Assembly: GCA_944349335.1 (NCBI GenBank)
Contig: CALVMW010000001.1
Location: forward strand, 359,671-423,670
DNA: 64,000 nucleotides
Origin: an uncultured Bacilli bacterium
GTDB taxonomy: Bacteria; Bacillota_I; Bacilli_A; RFN20; CAG-288
Direction: 5' to 3'
The position numbers and the translations under genes are program-made. Position 1 is the stretch's first letter. Each line of letters opens with the position of its first letter. Below are positions 23,864 through 32,927 of this stretch, piece after piece. The notes under the pieces were generated by a model. The model saw only the letters and a list, made by a program, of their open reading frames with translations, made no database searches and was not told where the DNA came from.

Positions 23864-26638
23864 ATGAACAATAAAGAGATATTATTAAACAATTTAGATA
23901 AGAAAAAATATGCTTTTAAAATAACTAGAGAGATTATATATCCTCTACTTGCGATATTAATTCCTCTAATAATCTGTTATTTTTTATTTAAAACTAATAA
24001 TTTTCACCCTTTCAAAGATGATGGAAATACAGTTTTAATGATCGATGCTCAAGGTCAATACATCGCTTACTTTCGCTACTTTAAAACTTTACTTGAAGAA
24101 GGGGATAGTTTTTTATACACGTTATCGAAAACTTTCGGAGGAAACTTTTTATCTTTATATACTTACTATCTATCATCTCCCTTTAATTTCCTGATCGTTT
24201 TCTTTAGTTATGAAGACATACCTTTATTCTTTTTAATTACAGCCGTTATCAAAATGCTTTTAGCTAGCCTATTTATGTATCTATTTTTAAGATTTATTAA
24301 AAAGAAAGTATCTTTATCCTATTTAATTTTCGCAATCTCTTATGGTTTATGTTCTTACTTTTTTGTCTATTTATTCTCTCCGATGTGGCTAGATGGAGTG
24401 ATGATTTTACCTTTAGTTGCTTTAGGAATCTATAAATTAGTTAAAAAAGAGGATGTTCTTATTTATCCTTTATCTTTATGCTATGCCTTATTAACTTCCT
24501 GGTATATCGGTTTTATGATCTGTATCTTCTCGGTCTTTTTCTTCTTTGCAACTTATTATGCCTTTAGAAATAAAAAATCGCTTCTTCTTTCACATATCGA
24601 TAAAAACCATCTGATCCTTCGCTTCTTTATTCTCTCACTTTTAGGTGGATTATTAGCCTCACCATTATGGATAAGTGCTTTTTTACATTTTAGTGGCACC
24701 AAAGCTTCTGGATTCTCTTTTTCATATGATCAAGGCTTAACAATGAATCTAGAATCTATCTTCTCTTCTTTTTTAACTTATAATTATCAAAGTACAAGTT
24801 ATATCTGTGAAACTTATCACTACATGGCAGCTTTCTCTTCTTTACCTGCCTTAGTTTTTGCTATCACCTTTTTCTTTTCAAAAGAAAGAAAACTCAATTA
24901 TAGACTAAGCTATCTAATTCTCTTCTTAGCTTACCTTCTTTTAACTTCCTTAAGTGTCACTTACACTTTAATGCATGGAGGTTCTGCTCCTACTTGGTTC
25001 CCTACTAGATACTCTTTTATCTTCTCATTCTTAATATGTTTCTATGCTAGTGAAGGATTCTCTAGTTTAAAAAAGACGCCACTTTTAGCCTATCTCTTAC
25101 CCTCTCTTGGCGGAGTATTAGTTTTATATTTAATAATCTTTGTCCCTGATTCACACGGAAACACTTATCCCTATTCATTAGCTCCTATTCTTATCTATTT
25201 TTCAACTATCTTCTTAGGTTTTATCGGTTCCTTACTCTATAAACTAAAATTAAAAAAGGCTCCTGTAATCGTTTCTTCTTTCTCACTGATATTGTTAGGA
25301 TCAGCAAGTTATTCTATCTATTTAGGAGAAGATAATATTTTAAAAACTAATATTGAAGATAATAGTTATGTCACTCAAGAAGAATATTTAAAAGATTTAG
25401 CTTTCCAAAAAGATGTAGATACGATACAAGATTACGATTCTTCTTTATATAGGATGGAAAACACTTTTATGAGGGAAGGTTCTTATAATGGAGCTGATAA
25501 TGATCCGATGTTCTACTCCTATAATGGAATATCTCACTATTCTTCAGTCGAAAAGAAAAATGTTATGGAATATCTAGAAAAGATTGGATTCTTCTACAAT
25601 GGATTTAACGAAGGCTATGATGGTGGAAGTACAGTCAGTATGAATAGTTATTTAGGTATAAAATACTTAATAGATAACAATACTCAGAATGTTGTTCAAT
25701 TCTTAGATTCCTTAACTGAATTACCTTTAACTTCAGAAAATAACATGTCTTTTTATGAAAACCAATACGCTCTTCCTCTAGCTTTTACAACTTCACCTAA
25801 TGGAGCTACTTACATAGGTGAAGGTGTCTCTATAAATAATGAAACTTATTGGTATAGTCATTTTGAATATCAAAATGAAATTTTTAAGGCGATGAGCGAT
25901 CAAGTTATTGATGAAGAAGGAAATAAAAAAGATATATTTAAAAAGATTGATTATACAATCAATACTTCTTTTGGCACTACTTATCAAAAAGAAGGACAAT
26001 ATACCTATTTCACTAATAAAAATGATAATTCTACTGTCACTTTTACTTTTACAATACCAGAAGAAGCCAAAGATAATAATCTCTATTTCATGTTTAAAGA
26101 TAAAGATTCTGATCTTCGCATCTACTTAGATAATCGCTACATAAATTGTATGTCATATTCACATGCTGGTATTAGAAGCTTTAAAGGCGAAGTAAACTCG
26201 ACCCATACATTAAGAGTACAGATTCCTAAAGAGATCGACCACTATCGTTTAGAACCTGAAATATATTATGAAGATCTTTCAATACTAAATGAATATGTAA
26301 CTGCTATTAAAAAAGATAAAATAAGCAATTTGCATATTGAACATGAGGCTTTAAGCTATAAGATAACAGGGACCTTAAATCTTAATAATGATAATCGTTA
26401 TCTTTTATTTACCTTACCTTTTGAAGAAAATATGAATATTTATATCGATAATAAAAAGATAAACACCTTCACTCGCTTTAATATCTTCACCTCTTGCGAT
26501 ATAACTAACTTAAATAAAGGTGAACATAAAATCGAACTCATTATTAAAGATAATGGTCTAAATATCGGTTTAGTTTTATCAGCTTTAGCTATCGTCGGTT
26601 TAGTTTCTTATTCGATCTTCTTCTTTAGAAGAAAGTGA
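23864..26638 (+). CDS. YfhO family membrane protein (GT-C-like)
   Basis: 924 residues. About twelve N-terminal membrane helices, starting after a charged 20-residue lead (YPLLAILIPLIICYFLF), with the conserved loop DAQGQYIAYFRYFKTLLEEG and, further on, FSPMWLDGVMILPLVALGIY. This is the pattern of YfhO proteins, which in Bacillus and Listeria help glycosylate lipoteichoic acid. A long extracellular C-terminal part (residues about 480-890) is beta-rich, and a final helix (IGLVLSALAIVGLVSYSIFF) ends in basic residues. A TATAAT lies 18 nt before the start with no clear Shine-Dalgarno. The convergent glycosyltransferase gene overlaps its 3' end by 39 bp, and the pairing supports a role in cell-envelope glycosylation. 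Confidence 0.85.
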   Translation: MNNKEILLNNLDKKKYAFKITREIIYPLLAILIPLIICYFLFKTNNFHPFKDDGNTVLMIDAQGQYIAYFRYFKTLLEEGDSFLYTLSKTFGGNFLSLYTYYLSSPFNFLIVFFSYEDIPLFFLITAVIKMLLASLFMYLFLRFIKKKVSLSYLIFAISYGLCSYFFVYLFSPMWLDGVMILPLVALGIYKLVKKEDVLIYPLSLCYALLTSWYIGFMICIFSVFFFFATYYAFRNKKSLLLSHIDKNHLILRFFILSLLGGLLASPLWISAFLHFSGTKASGFSFSYDQGLTMNLESIFSSFLTYNYQSTSYICETYHYMAAFSSLPALVFAITFFFSKERKLNYRLSYLILFLAYLLLTSLSVTYTLMHGGSAPTWFPTRYSFIFSFLICFYASEGFSSLKKTPLLAYLLPSLGGVLVLYLIIFVPDSHGNTYPYSLAPILIYFSTIFLGFIGSLLYKLKLKKAPVIVSSFSLILLGSASYSIYLGEDNILKTNIEDNSYVTQEEYLKDLAFQKDVDTIQDYDSSLYRMENTFMREGSYNGADNDPMFYSYNGISHYSSVEKKNVMEYLEKIGFFYNGFNEGYDGGSTVSMNSYLGIKYLIDNNTQNVVQFLDSLTELPLTSENNMSFYENQYALPLAFTTSPNGATYIGEGVSINNETYWYSHFEYQNEIFKAMSDQVIDEEGNKKDIFKKIDYTINTSFGTTYQKEGQYTYFTNKNDNSTVTFTFTIPEEAKDNNLYFMFKDKDSDLRIYLDNRYINCMSYSHAGIRSFKGEVNSTHTLRVQIPKEIDHYRLEPEIYYEDLSILNEYVTAIKKDKISNLHIEHEALSYKITGTLNLNNDNRYLLFTLPFEENMNIYIDNKKINTFTRFNIFTSCDITNLNKGEHKIELIIKDNGLNIGLVLSALAIVGLVSYSIFFFRRK

Positions 26639-27595
26639 TTTATCGCTCTGTTTTTTATCGCTATCAATAATAAAAAGCGGAAGATTACGCGTATTAATTA
26701 ATATATTATGTAGATAAATAGCGATTATTCCAATAAAGAAAATTAGTATCGATATTCCTAAGAATATCGCACTCAATATCATAAAAGTAAAAATTAACTG
26801 ATTATAATGAAAAACTCCATTTACCATAACTATATAAGTTATAAGCAAAGAAAGAAAAGCAAAGAAAAATAAGAAAGAAGAGATCGCACCAACTTTAATT
26901 GGAAGATATAAAGGATTTGCTGTTCCAGTAGAAATAAGATTAAAGGCGTGAGTAAAAAGTTTAGAAAAGTTATATTTAGTCTTTCCAGCGCTTCTTTTTT
27001 GCCTAATAAAATCAATATAACAAGTCTTCATTCCTATAAAAGCCGCATCATTTAAAAAGAAACGATCTTTATTAGGAAAAGAGTTGATAAGAGCAACTGC
27101 TTTTTTAGATAATCCTCTAAAAGCATTAACATTTTCAGGAATAACTTTCTTACCTTCAATCTTATTGATGAAGCGATAAAACATACCTGCTGTCGTTCTT
27201 TTAAAATAGGTATCACTCTTTCTATCACCTCGATGAGGAGAGACAACATCATAACCTTCAGTAAATTTATTAACTATATCTTTAATGAGTTCAACTGGAT
27301 CTTGTAAATCAACATCCATAGTTATGACATAATCGCTCTCACTAACGCTTAGACCTGCATAGATAGCTGGATTCTGTCCAAAATTTCTCGTAAGTGAAAC
27401 CACTCTTACATCATCTCTTTTATAGTAGAGATTATCCATAACTTGTCTCGTTTTATCTTTTGATCCATCATCTACTAATATAAAATCAAAAGTATAATCT
27501 TGAATATCCTTAATAACTTTATCGACCGCTTCAAAATAAAGAGGAAGAGATTCTTCTTCATTATAACAAGGTAAGATAATCGAGACAGTTTTCAT
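26600..27595 (-). CDS. Family 2 glycosyltransferase, GtrB/DPM1-like
   Basis: 331 residues behind AGGAGG. Residues 1-230 are a GT-A domain: VSIILPCYNEEESLPLYF, DFILVDDGSKDKT, YVITMDVDLQDPVELI (the DxD metal site). Two membrane helices follow (AISSFLFFFAFLSLLITYIV and FMILSAIFLGISILIFFIG). These enzymes load a sugar on undecaprenyl phosphate at the inner membrane face; the lipid-linked sugar then serves YfhO or other GT-C enzymes outside. It is 9 nt downstream of a second membrane glycosyltransferase-like gene, with which it forms an operon. Confidence 0.9.
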   Translation of the reverse strand: MKTVSIILPCYNEEESLPLYFEAVDKVIKDIQDYTFDFILVDDGSKDKTRQVMDNLYYKRDDVRVVSLTRNFGQNPAIYAGLSVSESDYVITMDVDLQDPVELIKDIVNKFTEGYDVVSPHRGDRKSDTYFKRTTAGMFYRFINKIEGKKVIPENVNAFRGLSKKAVALINSFPNKDRFFLNDAAFIGMKTCYIDFIRQKRSAGKTKYNFSKLFTHAFNLISTGTANPLYLPIKVGAISSFLFFFAFLSLLITYIVMVNGVFHYNQLIFTFMILSAIFLGISILIFFIGIIAIYLHNILINTRNLPLFIIDSDKKQSDKSLSSKEEDRIRN

Positions 27596-27604
27596 AATTT
27601 CCTC

Positions 27605-28936
27605 CTAAATATTATCTAACAAAGTACTTTTCATCTTCTCAAGCTTTTCTTTTTCTCTATCAGAAACTATCTGTTGCTTAGGAAGTTTCAAAAGATCGAT
27701 AAAGATAATAATTAAAACAGCTAAATTGATAAAAGTACAAATATGAACTGAATCTTCTCCTAAAGCTTCGATAAAATATTTTCCACTTAAATAATGATAA
27801 TAAGCGATTAAAGAAGAAACTTGCATCAAAGGAACTAAATAATATTTCTTTTTTGAAACCAAGGCATAAACTAAAACTAAGACATCTAAAGGATAGAAAT
27901 ATCTCTCATGCATATGTGGTAAGAAGAAAGGACAAATACCGATTAAAAAGATAGAGATTAACACAACATTTTTATCTGTTAAATCGATCTTTTTAAAATA
28001 AAGAACGGCTGTTAGCATACCTATCGCTAATAAAGCTGTCGCTGTCGCCATTATCGAAAAAGCAGTACTAGTATTAACAGCATTTTCACTACTTGTAAAA
28101 TAATTAAATAAATGCCAAATAGAACCAGAGCCTAAAGTAAGATCGCTATATCCGCCTACTTGATCAACAATATAATTAAAAGGATTAGAAAAAGGTGCAC
28201 CTAAAATATAAAAAGGAATAAAGGTAAGCATTAGAGCAGCAAAAGTAAAAACTAGCTGATATAACTTAGCTCTCCTTCGTAAAATCATATAAAAGACAGC
28301 AGGAGCAAAGAAAATAGCTTGCAATTTAACAGAGATAGCTAATCCCCAGATAAATAGAGCTAAAGAACCTTTATGTCTCATTAAAAAATAAATTGACCAA
28401 GCGAAACAACAAGTATAGAAAGAGTCACATTGTCCCCACATGGCTGAATTTATTATTTGAACTGGTAAAAATAAAAAGACACCATATCCAATAGTTGCTA
28501 AATTTTTATTTTTACTTATTTTATAAACAATAAAGAAGATCGCAACAGCTAAAAGAAGATCAAAAAAGAACATTACGCTCTTTAAATAATACATATAATA
28601 TAAATAGTAACCAGAATTAGTAGTCAGATTGCCAAAATCTGTTACATAGGGTCCCTTAGGAAGAAGAGTAAAAAGACCGATCATAAAAATATAAATAGGC
28701 GAATAATCAGCACTTATCTGCCACATATTATTAAAGCCGACTTTTTCAATATCATTCATCCAAGAGAAGACAATACCGACAATATCATTAGTCGGATACT
28801 TAACTATCGCATATCTTGCAACTAAAGCTAAAATAGTAGCAATAACTAAAATAAAAATCCAACTATGTTTATAAAACCATTGGAATCCAGAATCAGCCTT
28901 GCTATCAAGATAAACTCTTAATTCTTTTATTTTCAT
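27605..28936 (-). CDS. Polytopic GT-C-type glycosyltransferase-like membrane protein
   Basis: 443 residues with roughly ten hydrophobic helices. The first loop after the first helix (VARYAIVKYPTNDI, YPTNDIVGIVFSWM) has acidic residues in the position of the catalytic Asp of GT-C mannosyl- or glucosyltransferases. IINSAMWGQCDSFYTCCFAW and PHMHERYFYPLDVLVLVYAL are blocks typical of GT87/GT39-like proteins that use polyprenyl-phosphate sugars. The short charged C-terminus is cytoplasmic. It is cotranscribed with the GtrB-like gene, whose product would supply the lipid-linked donor. The exact GT family cannot be fixed by eye. Confidence 0.75.
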   Translation of the reverse strand: MKIKELRVYLDSKADSGFQWFYKHSWIFILVIATILALVARYAIVKYPTNDIVGIVFSWMNDIEKVGFNNMWQISADYSPIYIFMIGLFTLLPKGPYVTDFGNLTTNSGYYLYYMYYLKSVMFFFDLLLAVAIFFIVYKISKNKNLATIGYGVFLFLPVQIINSAMWGQCDSFYTCCFAWSIYFLMRHKGSLALFIWGLAISVKLQAIFFAPAVFYMILRRRAKLYQLVFTFAALMLTFIPFYILGAPFSNPFNYIVDQVGGYSDLTLGSGSIWHLFNYFTSSENAVNTSTAFSIMATATALLAIGMLTAVLYFKKIDLTDKNVVLISIFLIGICPFFLPHMHERYFYPLDVLVLVYALVSKKKYYLVPLMQVSSLIAYYHYLSGKYFIEALGEDSVHICTFINLAVLIIIFIDLLKLPKQQIVSDREKEKLEKMKSTLLDNI

Positions 28937-28976
28937 AACAAAACTATTCTATCACGCTAAAGATAAAACTACTAAT

Positions 28977-29462
28977 CTAATTAGCAAAGTATTCTTTTAT
29001 TAATTCTTTACCACCACTTTTAATTATCTGTTTTTCCTTTATAATCAGTGATTCATCAGCTAAAGCAGAAGCACAACGAATATCATGAGTTATTGTTATT
29101 AAAGTATTATTAGTTTTTGCATGAAGATAATTTAAATTATTAACTAATTTAGATAAAAATTCATAATCTTGACCTACTGTCGGTTCATCTAATAAAACTA
29201 CCTCAGGTTTACTTGCTAAAACACAAGCGATCGACAATCTTCTTTTCTGTCCTTCTGATAAAGATTGAGGATGTCTTTCATAAAGATTTTTAAGTTCAAA
29301 TAAAGAAGCGATCTCATTAGCATATTCTAAAGAATAAGCTGAATAACACAATTCTTTTGAGTGATGTTTTTTGTGGCAGTACATCTTGATTATATAAGGG
29401 ATCAATTCTTTTTGCCAATTTTTTAACTCTTGAGGAATTTTAGTTTTCATGTTGTTAATCAT
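28977..29462 (-). pseudogene. ABC transporter ATPase fragment lacking Walker A
   Basis: 161 codons. The C-terminal half of an ECF/cobalt-type ATPase is present: SLSEGQKRRLSIACVLASKP (signature), EVVLLDEPTVGQD (Walker B), LITITHDIRCASALADE (switch His). The N-terminal part with Walker A and Q-loop is missing; the first 50 residues (KIPQELKNWQKELIPYIIKM) do not replace it. Without Walker A the protein cannot bind ATP normally, so this is most likely a degraded gene. No partner permease is nearby. Confidence 0.7.
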
Positions 29463-29581
29463 AGTTACCTAAATAATCTATCATAGAAGTTAAACATAGT
29501 AAACAAAACAATTAACCATGATTAATAAATTATTTTTTTATTAGTAATTTCCCTCAACCTATGTTATAAATATAAATAATT

Positions 29582-30379
29582 ATGAAAATATTATATTCTT
29601 TACTTATTTTACTTATCCCTTTCTTAGCAACAACTATCGGCTCTGCTTCCGTTATCTTCTTTAAAAAAGATAAGATGAATCCTAATATTGAAAAAATCTG
29701 TGAAGGATTAGCAGCAGGAGTCATGTTAGCAGCAGCTATTTTCGGTTTACTGATGCCGGCTTTAGAATATGAAGTAAGTTATATGCCTAATATTCTTTTA
29801 GTCATCCTCGCTTTTATTTTAGGAGTTATCTTACTTTTAGTGATCGATCACCTTGTTCCTCACTTCCACATAGAAGGTAATTATGATGAAGGTCCTCAAT
29901 CACACATATCAAAAATGAATAAAATGTTTTTAGCAGTTTTGATTCACAATATCCCAGAAGGCCTCTCAGTCGGTATCGCTTTAGGTTTGGCTTTAAATCA
30001 GATAACTACTGATAACATAACTATCGCTGCTTTCGCTTCTACTCTTTCTTTATCTATCGGAATAGCTATTCAAAATATTCCAGAAGGAGCTGTTGTCTCT
30101 TTACCGATAAAAGCTAGTACAGGTTCCCGTAAAAAAGGATTCTTATTTGGATTTTTATCAGGTGCAGTCGAACCGATTTTCGGAGTTATAGGCTTACTTC
30201 TCGCTTTCTATATCGAATCTCTCATGCCCTGGGCTTTAGCTTTAGCAGCGGGTGCAATGTTTTATGTCACTATCGAAGACTTGATACCTAATGCTGTTGA
30301 AAATAGTAAGCATCACCTAGGAATTATTTCCTTTATTGTTGGCTTTTTATTGATGATGTCATTAGATTATCTTTTATAA
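29582..30379 (+). CDS. ZIP family metal transporter
   Basis: 265 residues, about eight membrane helices. The metal-binding helices IV and V are clear: AVLIHNIPEGLSVGIALGLA and SIGIAIQNIPEGAVVSLPIK, both with the HN/QNIPEG motif of ZupT-type zinc/iron importers. A His-containing loop (DHLVPHFHIEGN) lies before them. TATAAA ends about 11 nt before the ATG and there is no Shine-Dalgarno, so translation may start near the 5' end of the mRNA. A terminator follows the stop by 6 nt. Confidence 0.92.
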   Translation: MKILYSLLILLIPFLATTIGSASVIFFKKDKMNPNIEKICEGLAAGVMLAAAIFGLLMPALEYEVSYMPNILLVILAFILGVILLLVIDHLVPHFHIEGNYDEGPQSHISKMNKMFLAVLIHNIPEGLSVGIALGLALNQITTDNITIAAFASTLSLSIGIAIQNIPEGAVVSLPIKASTGSRKKGFLFGFLSGAVEPIFGVIGLLLAFYIESLMPWALALAAGAMFYVTIEDLIPNAVENSKHHLGIISFIVGFLLMMSLDYLL

Positions 30380-30384
30380 AATAT

Positions 30385-30423
30385 AAAAAAAGCTTCTCAT
30401 ATTGATAATGAGAAGCTTTTTTT
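30385..30423. terminator. Bidirectional terminator between ZIP gene and lipoprotein gene
   Basis: AGCTTCTCAT/ATGAGAAGCT (30391-30400 with 30408-30417), with an A run on the left and a T run on the right, serves the convergent genes on both sides. Confidence 0.9.
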
Positions 30424-30442
30424 AGTTTAAATCAACTAACTA

Positions 30443-31993
30443 TTATTCGATGACTATTTCGCCAGATTCAATATAAGAATTAACTAAATCAACGACAGAT
30501 TCATCGATCTCATAAAGGGTATTGAAACTTCCTTCAATAGTATTGTTAGAGATAGTAACATCAGTGAAAGTAGTATCAGTATTGCCAGAGATAGTTATAT
30601 CGCCATGGAATCTAACTAAGTAGTTACCCATAACACCAGATAATGTGTTATTTCTAATAGTAACATTACTAAGAGGTCCACCGACAGTTATACCATTAAG
30701 ACCATAAGTATAGTTGAATGTATTATTCTCAACAAGAACATTACGGACAACTTGTCCACTAGTAGCTGAGAAATTGATAGGACGACCAAAAGTTGAATTT
30801 CTAATGACGATATCACCAGTATTGTTGCCGTTAACCCAGATAGCGTGATTCATATACTTACTAGAATGATTGTCAACGCTGAAGCTAACATTATCAATAA
30901 CTAAATCACCTTCATAACCAGGTTGAATATGAACACCGATATTTGTTCCACCATTATATTCACTATCGATAGTTAAATTCTTAAGAGTTAAATCGTTAGT
31001 ACCAGAAAGGTTAAAGACATTAACATTACTACCAGAGAGTGTAGTTTCAGGAATAACCATAGTGGCACCATGACCATCAATAGCAACACCACTAGGGACA
31101 GATAAAGTAGAAGTTACTTCATAAATAGCTCCTTCTTCAAGATAGATAGTATCGCCTTCTTTAGCACTAGTAAGAGCATCACCTAATTCTTCAGAAGAAA
31201 TAGTTTCAGCAAACTCAGCAAGAACAACATAACCGCCTTCAACCATTTCAGTTGTATAGCTATAGCTTAATGTAGTCTCATCATAAGTTGCAGTAACTTC
31301 TTCACCGTTAAGTGTTAAAGAAGCTAAAGTGTAACCTTCATCAGGATAAGCGGTGAAAGTGATCTCTTCACCGACTAAAGCAGAACCGATGCTAGGTAAA
31401 ACATAGCCGTTTTCACTAGGTAAGATAGTATTAGAATAAGCAGTTAAACCTTCATCACCTTTTTCACCAGTATCACCTTTATCGCCTTTGAGATTACCGA
31501 TATATCTCCAGTTATTAGATTCATCTTTTGTGAAGATATCACCGGTAACATCATTTAAATATAAGTCTCCGACTTCACCGATTGTGTCTTCTGGATCAGT
31601 AGAACCAACTAACCAAGTAGCTCCATCTTTTCCATCTGTTCCATCAACTCCATCTAAGCCATCACTTCCATCATTTCCATCTGTTCCAGGAAGTCCATCT
31701 TCTCCTTTAATGTTACCGATAAGTGTCCAGCCAGATTCAGTCTTAGCATAGATATCATATGTATCTGTATTTAAGTAAAGATCTCCAATAGCACCTAAAT
31801 CAGCACTAGGATCAGAAGAACCGAATAACCAAGTAGCACCATCGACACCATTTAAACCATCAGCGCCGTTTTGACCATTTTGTCCAGCAGGACCAGTTGG
31901 ACCAGTGATAGGATCAGTAGTAGTATCAGCACAAGAAGCTAAAGTGAGGACAGAAGCTAAGGAAATAATCGACATCAATATTTTTTTCTTCAT
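30443..31993 (-). CDS. Collagen-like surface lipoprotein with beta-helix head
   Basis: 516 residues. Signal MKKKILMSIISLASVLTLAS with lipobox LASC (Cys21). Two modules (ATWLFGSSDPSADLGAIGDL, ATWLVGSTDPEDTIGEVGDL) alternate with Gly-X-Y runs up to about residue 190. Then a repeat domain (ITFTAYPDEGYTLASLTLNG, YSYTTEMVEGGYVVLAEF) and a C-terminal right-handed parallel beta-helix (residues about 270-510) rich in NxTxxxNTxxG steps such as VLVENNTFNYTYGLNGITVG and VTIRNNTLSGVMGNYLV. Such helices bind or cleave polysaccharides; no catalytic set is evident. DNA 31401-31899 is identical by eye with 37876-38374 in the paralogue downstream. Confidence 0.85.
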   Translation of the reverse strand: MKKKILMSIISLASVLTLASCADTTTDPITGPTGPAGQNGQNGADGLNGVDGATWLFGSSDPSADLGAIGDLYLNTDTYDIYAKTESGWTLIGNIKGEDGLPGTDGNDGSDGLDGVDGTDGKDGATWLVGSTDPEDTIGEVGDLYLNDVTGDIFTKDESNNWRYIGNLKGDKGDTGEKGDEGLTAYSNTILPSENGYVLPSIGSALVGEEITFTAYPDEGYTLASLTLNGEEVTATYDETTLSYSYTTEMVEGGYVVLAEFAETISSEELGDALTSAKEGDTIYLEEGAIYEVTSTLSVPSGVAIDGHGATMVIPETTLSGSNVNVFNLSGTNDLTLKNLTIDSEYNGGTNIGVHIQPGYEGDLVIDNVSFSVDNHSSKYMNHAIWVNGNNTGDIVIRNSTFGRPINFSATSGQVVRNVLVENNTFNYTYGLNGITVGGPLSNVTIRNNTLSGVMGNYLVRFHGDITISGNTDTTFTDVTISNNTIEGSFNTLYEIDESVVDLVNSYIESGEIVIE

Positions 31994-32094
31994 GAATAAA
32001 AATATCCTCCAGTTACAACAATACTATGAAAGCACATTCAATGAAAAAAAACAAGTATATTTTAGGGATTTTTTCACCTATAGTGAAATGTTTT

Positions 32095-32122
32095 CAAAAA
32101 AAAGAAGGTAGGAATTCCTACC
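32095..32122 (-). terminator. Terminator of the adhE-kinase operon
   Basis: The palindrome GGTAGGAATTCCTACC (32107-32122) is followed on the minus strand by TTCTTTTTTTT. Confidence 0.8.
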
Positions 32123-32138
32123 CTCTTTCTCTTGATTT

Positions 32139-32912
32139 TTAGATGTATTCAGCGACGTTAATATTATCCATGAGCATCTGTCTAAGGTCAGGATCTGTCG
32201 TAGTTGCTAACTTAGTAGCAGAGACAACAGAAATCCATTCTTGGACATACTCAAGAGCGATCTTACTCTTGCGGCAGAACTCTTTAAGATAGACATTAGC
32301 GCCCTTCTCATCACCTGATAATAAGAATAAGAGATAAGTCATAGCGGCATCAGCAGAAGAGTTACCTCTTGTGCAGTGAGCCCAGTCTAAAACGTAAGGT
32401 TTTCCATCATGGATGATGATATTGTGAGGAGCTAAATCGCCATGGCAGACTTTGACGTGGTTAGGCATCTTTTCTAAACGGATATGAAGTTCATAACGAG
32501 TAGAAGTATCTAAACCAGAATCAGAGATATAAGCGTTGAGTTTATCTTTTAATTTAGGAAGTTTAAGGTTAGAAGAGAGGTGATTTAAAAGATCTAACTG
32601 AACATCTACTAAAAGGGAGATGTACTTTCTTTCATCTTTCGGATTCTCAGCGATGAGCTCTTTTAAAGTTTTACCAGTGATCTCTTCACTAGCTAAAGCC
32701 CAATCATCACCGACAGGAGTAACAGAATAAACTTTAGGGACATTGAAGCCAGATTCTAATGCGTACTGCTGAATCATCGCTTCTCTTAAAACATCAGAAC
32801 CAGAATAGAATTTACCGTCAAAAAGTTTTGTGATAACTCCATCTTTGCGATAGATCTGTTTGTTGTGATGGGTGAGGATGAGTTCGCCAAAATCTTTAAC
32901 TGTATTTGCCAT
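32139..32912 (-). CDS. Aminoglycoside/choline phosphotransferase-like kinase
   Basis: 257 residues from the ATG at 32912, with GGAG 7 nt upstream; ATG 32918 is less well placed. Kinase-like fold of the APH family: VKVCHGDLAPHNIIIHDG (catalytic HGDxxxxN) and KPYVLDWAHCTRGNSSADAA (DxD-type metal Asp as LDWA). The N-terminus has a short beta sheet with KLFDGKFYSGSDVLREA. Real aminoglycoside resistance enzymes are unlikely here; small-molecule kinases of this type act on choline, fructosamine or unknown substrates. The gene lies 15 nt after adhE, so the two are coexpressed, a pairing worth noting. Confidence 0.8.
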   Translation of the reverse strand: MANTVKDFGELILTHHNKQIYRKDGVITKLFDGKFYSGSDVLREAMIQQYALESGFNVPKVYSVTPVGDDWALASEEITGKTLKELIAENPKDERKYISLLVDVQLDLLNHLSSNLKLPKLKDKLNAYISDSGLDTSTRYELHIRLEKMPNHVKVCHGDLAPHNIIIHDGKPYVLDWAHCTRGNSSADAAMTYLLFLLSGDEKGANVYLKEFCRKSKIALEYVQEWISVVSATKLATTTDPDLRQMLMDNINVAEYI

Positions 32913-32927
32913 AATCATTCTCCTTTA

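Noticed and set aside
28977..29462. Functional ABC ATPase
   Set aside because: No Walker A motif anywhere upstream in any frame I checked, so I list it as a relic.
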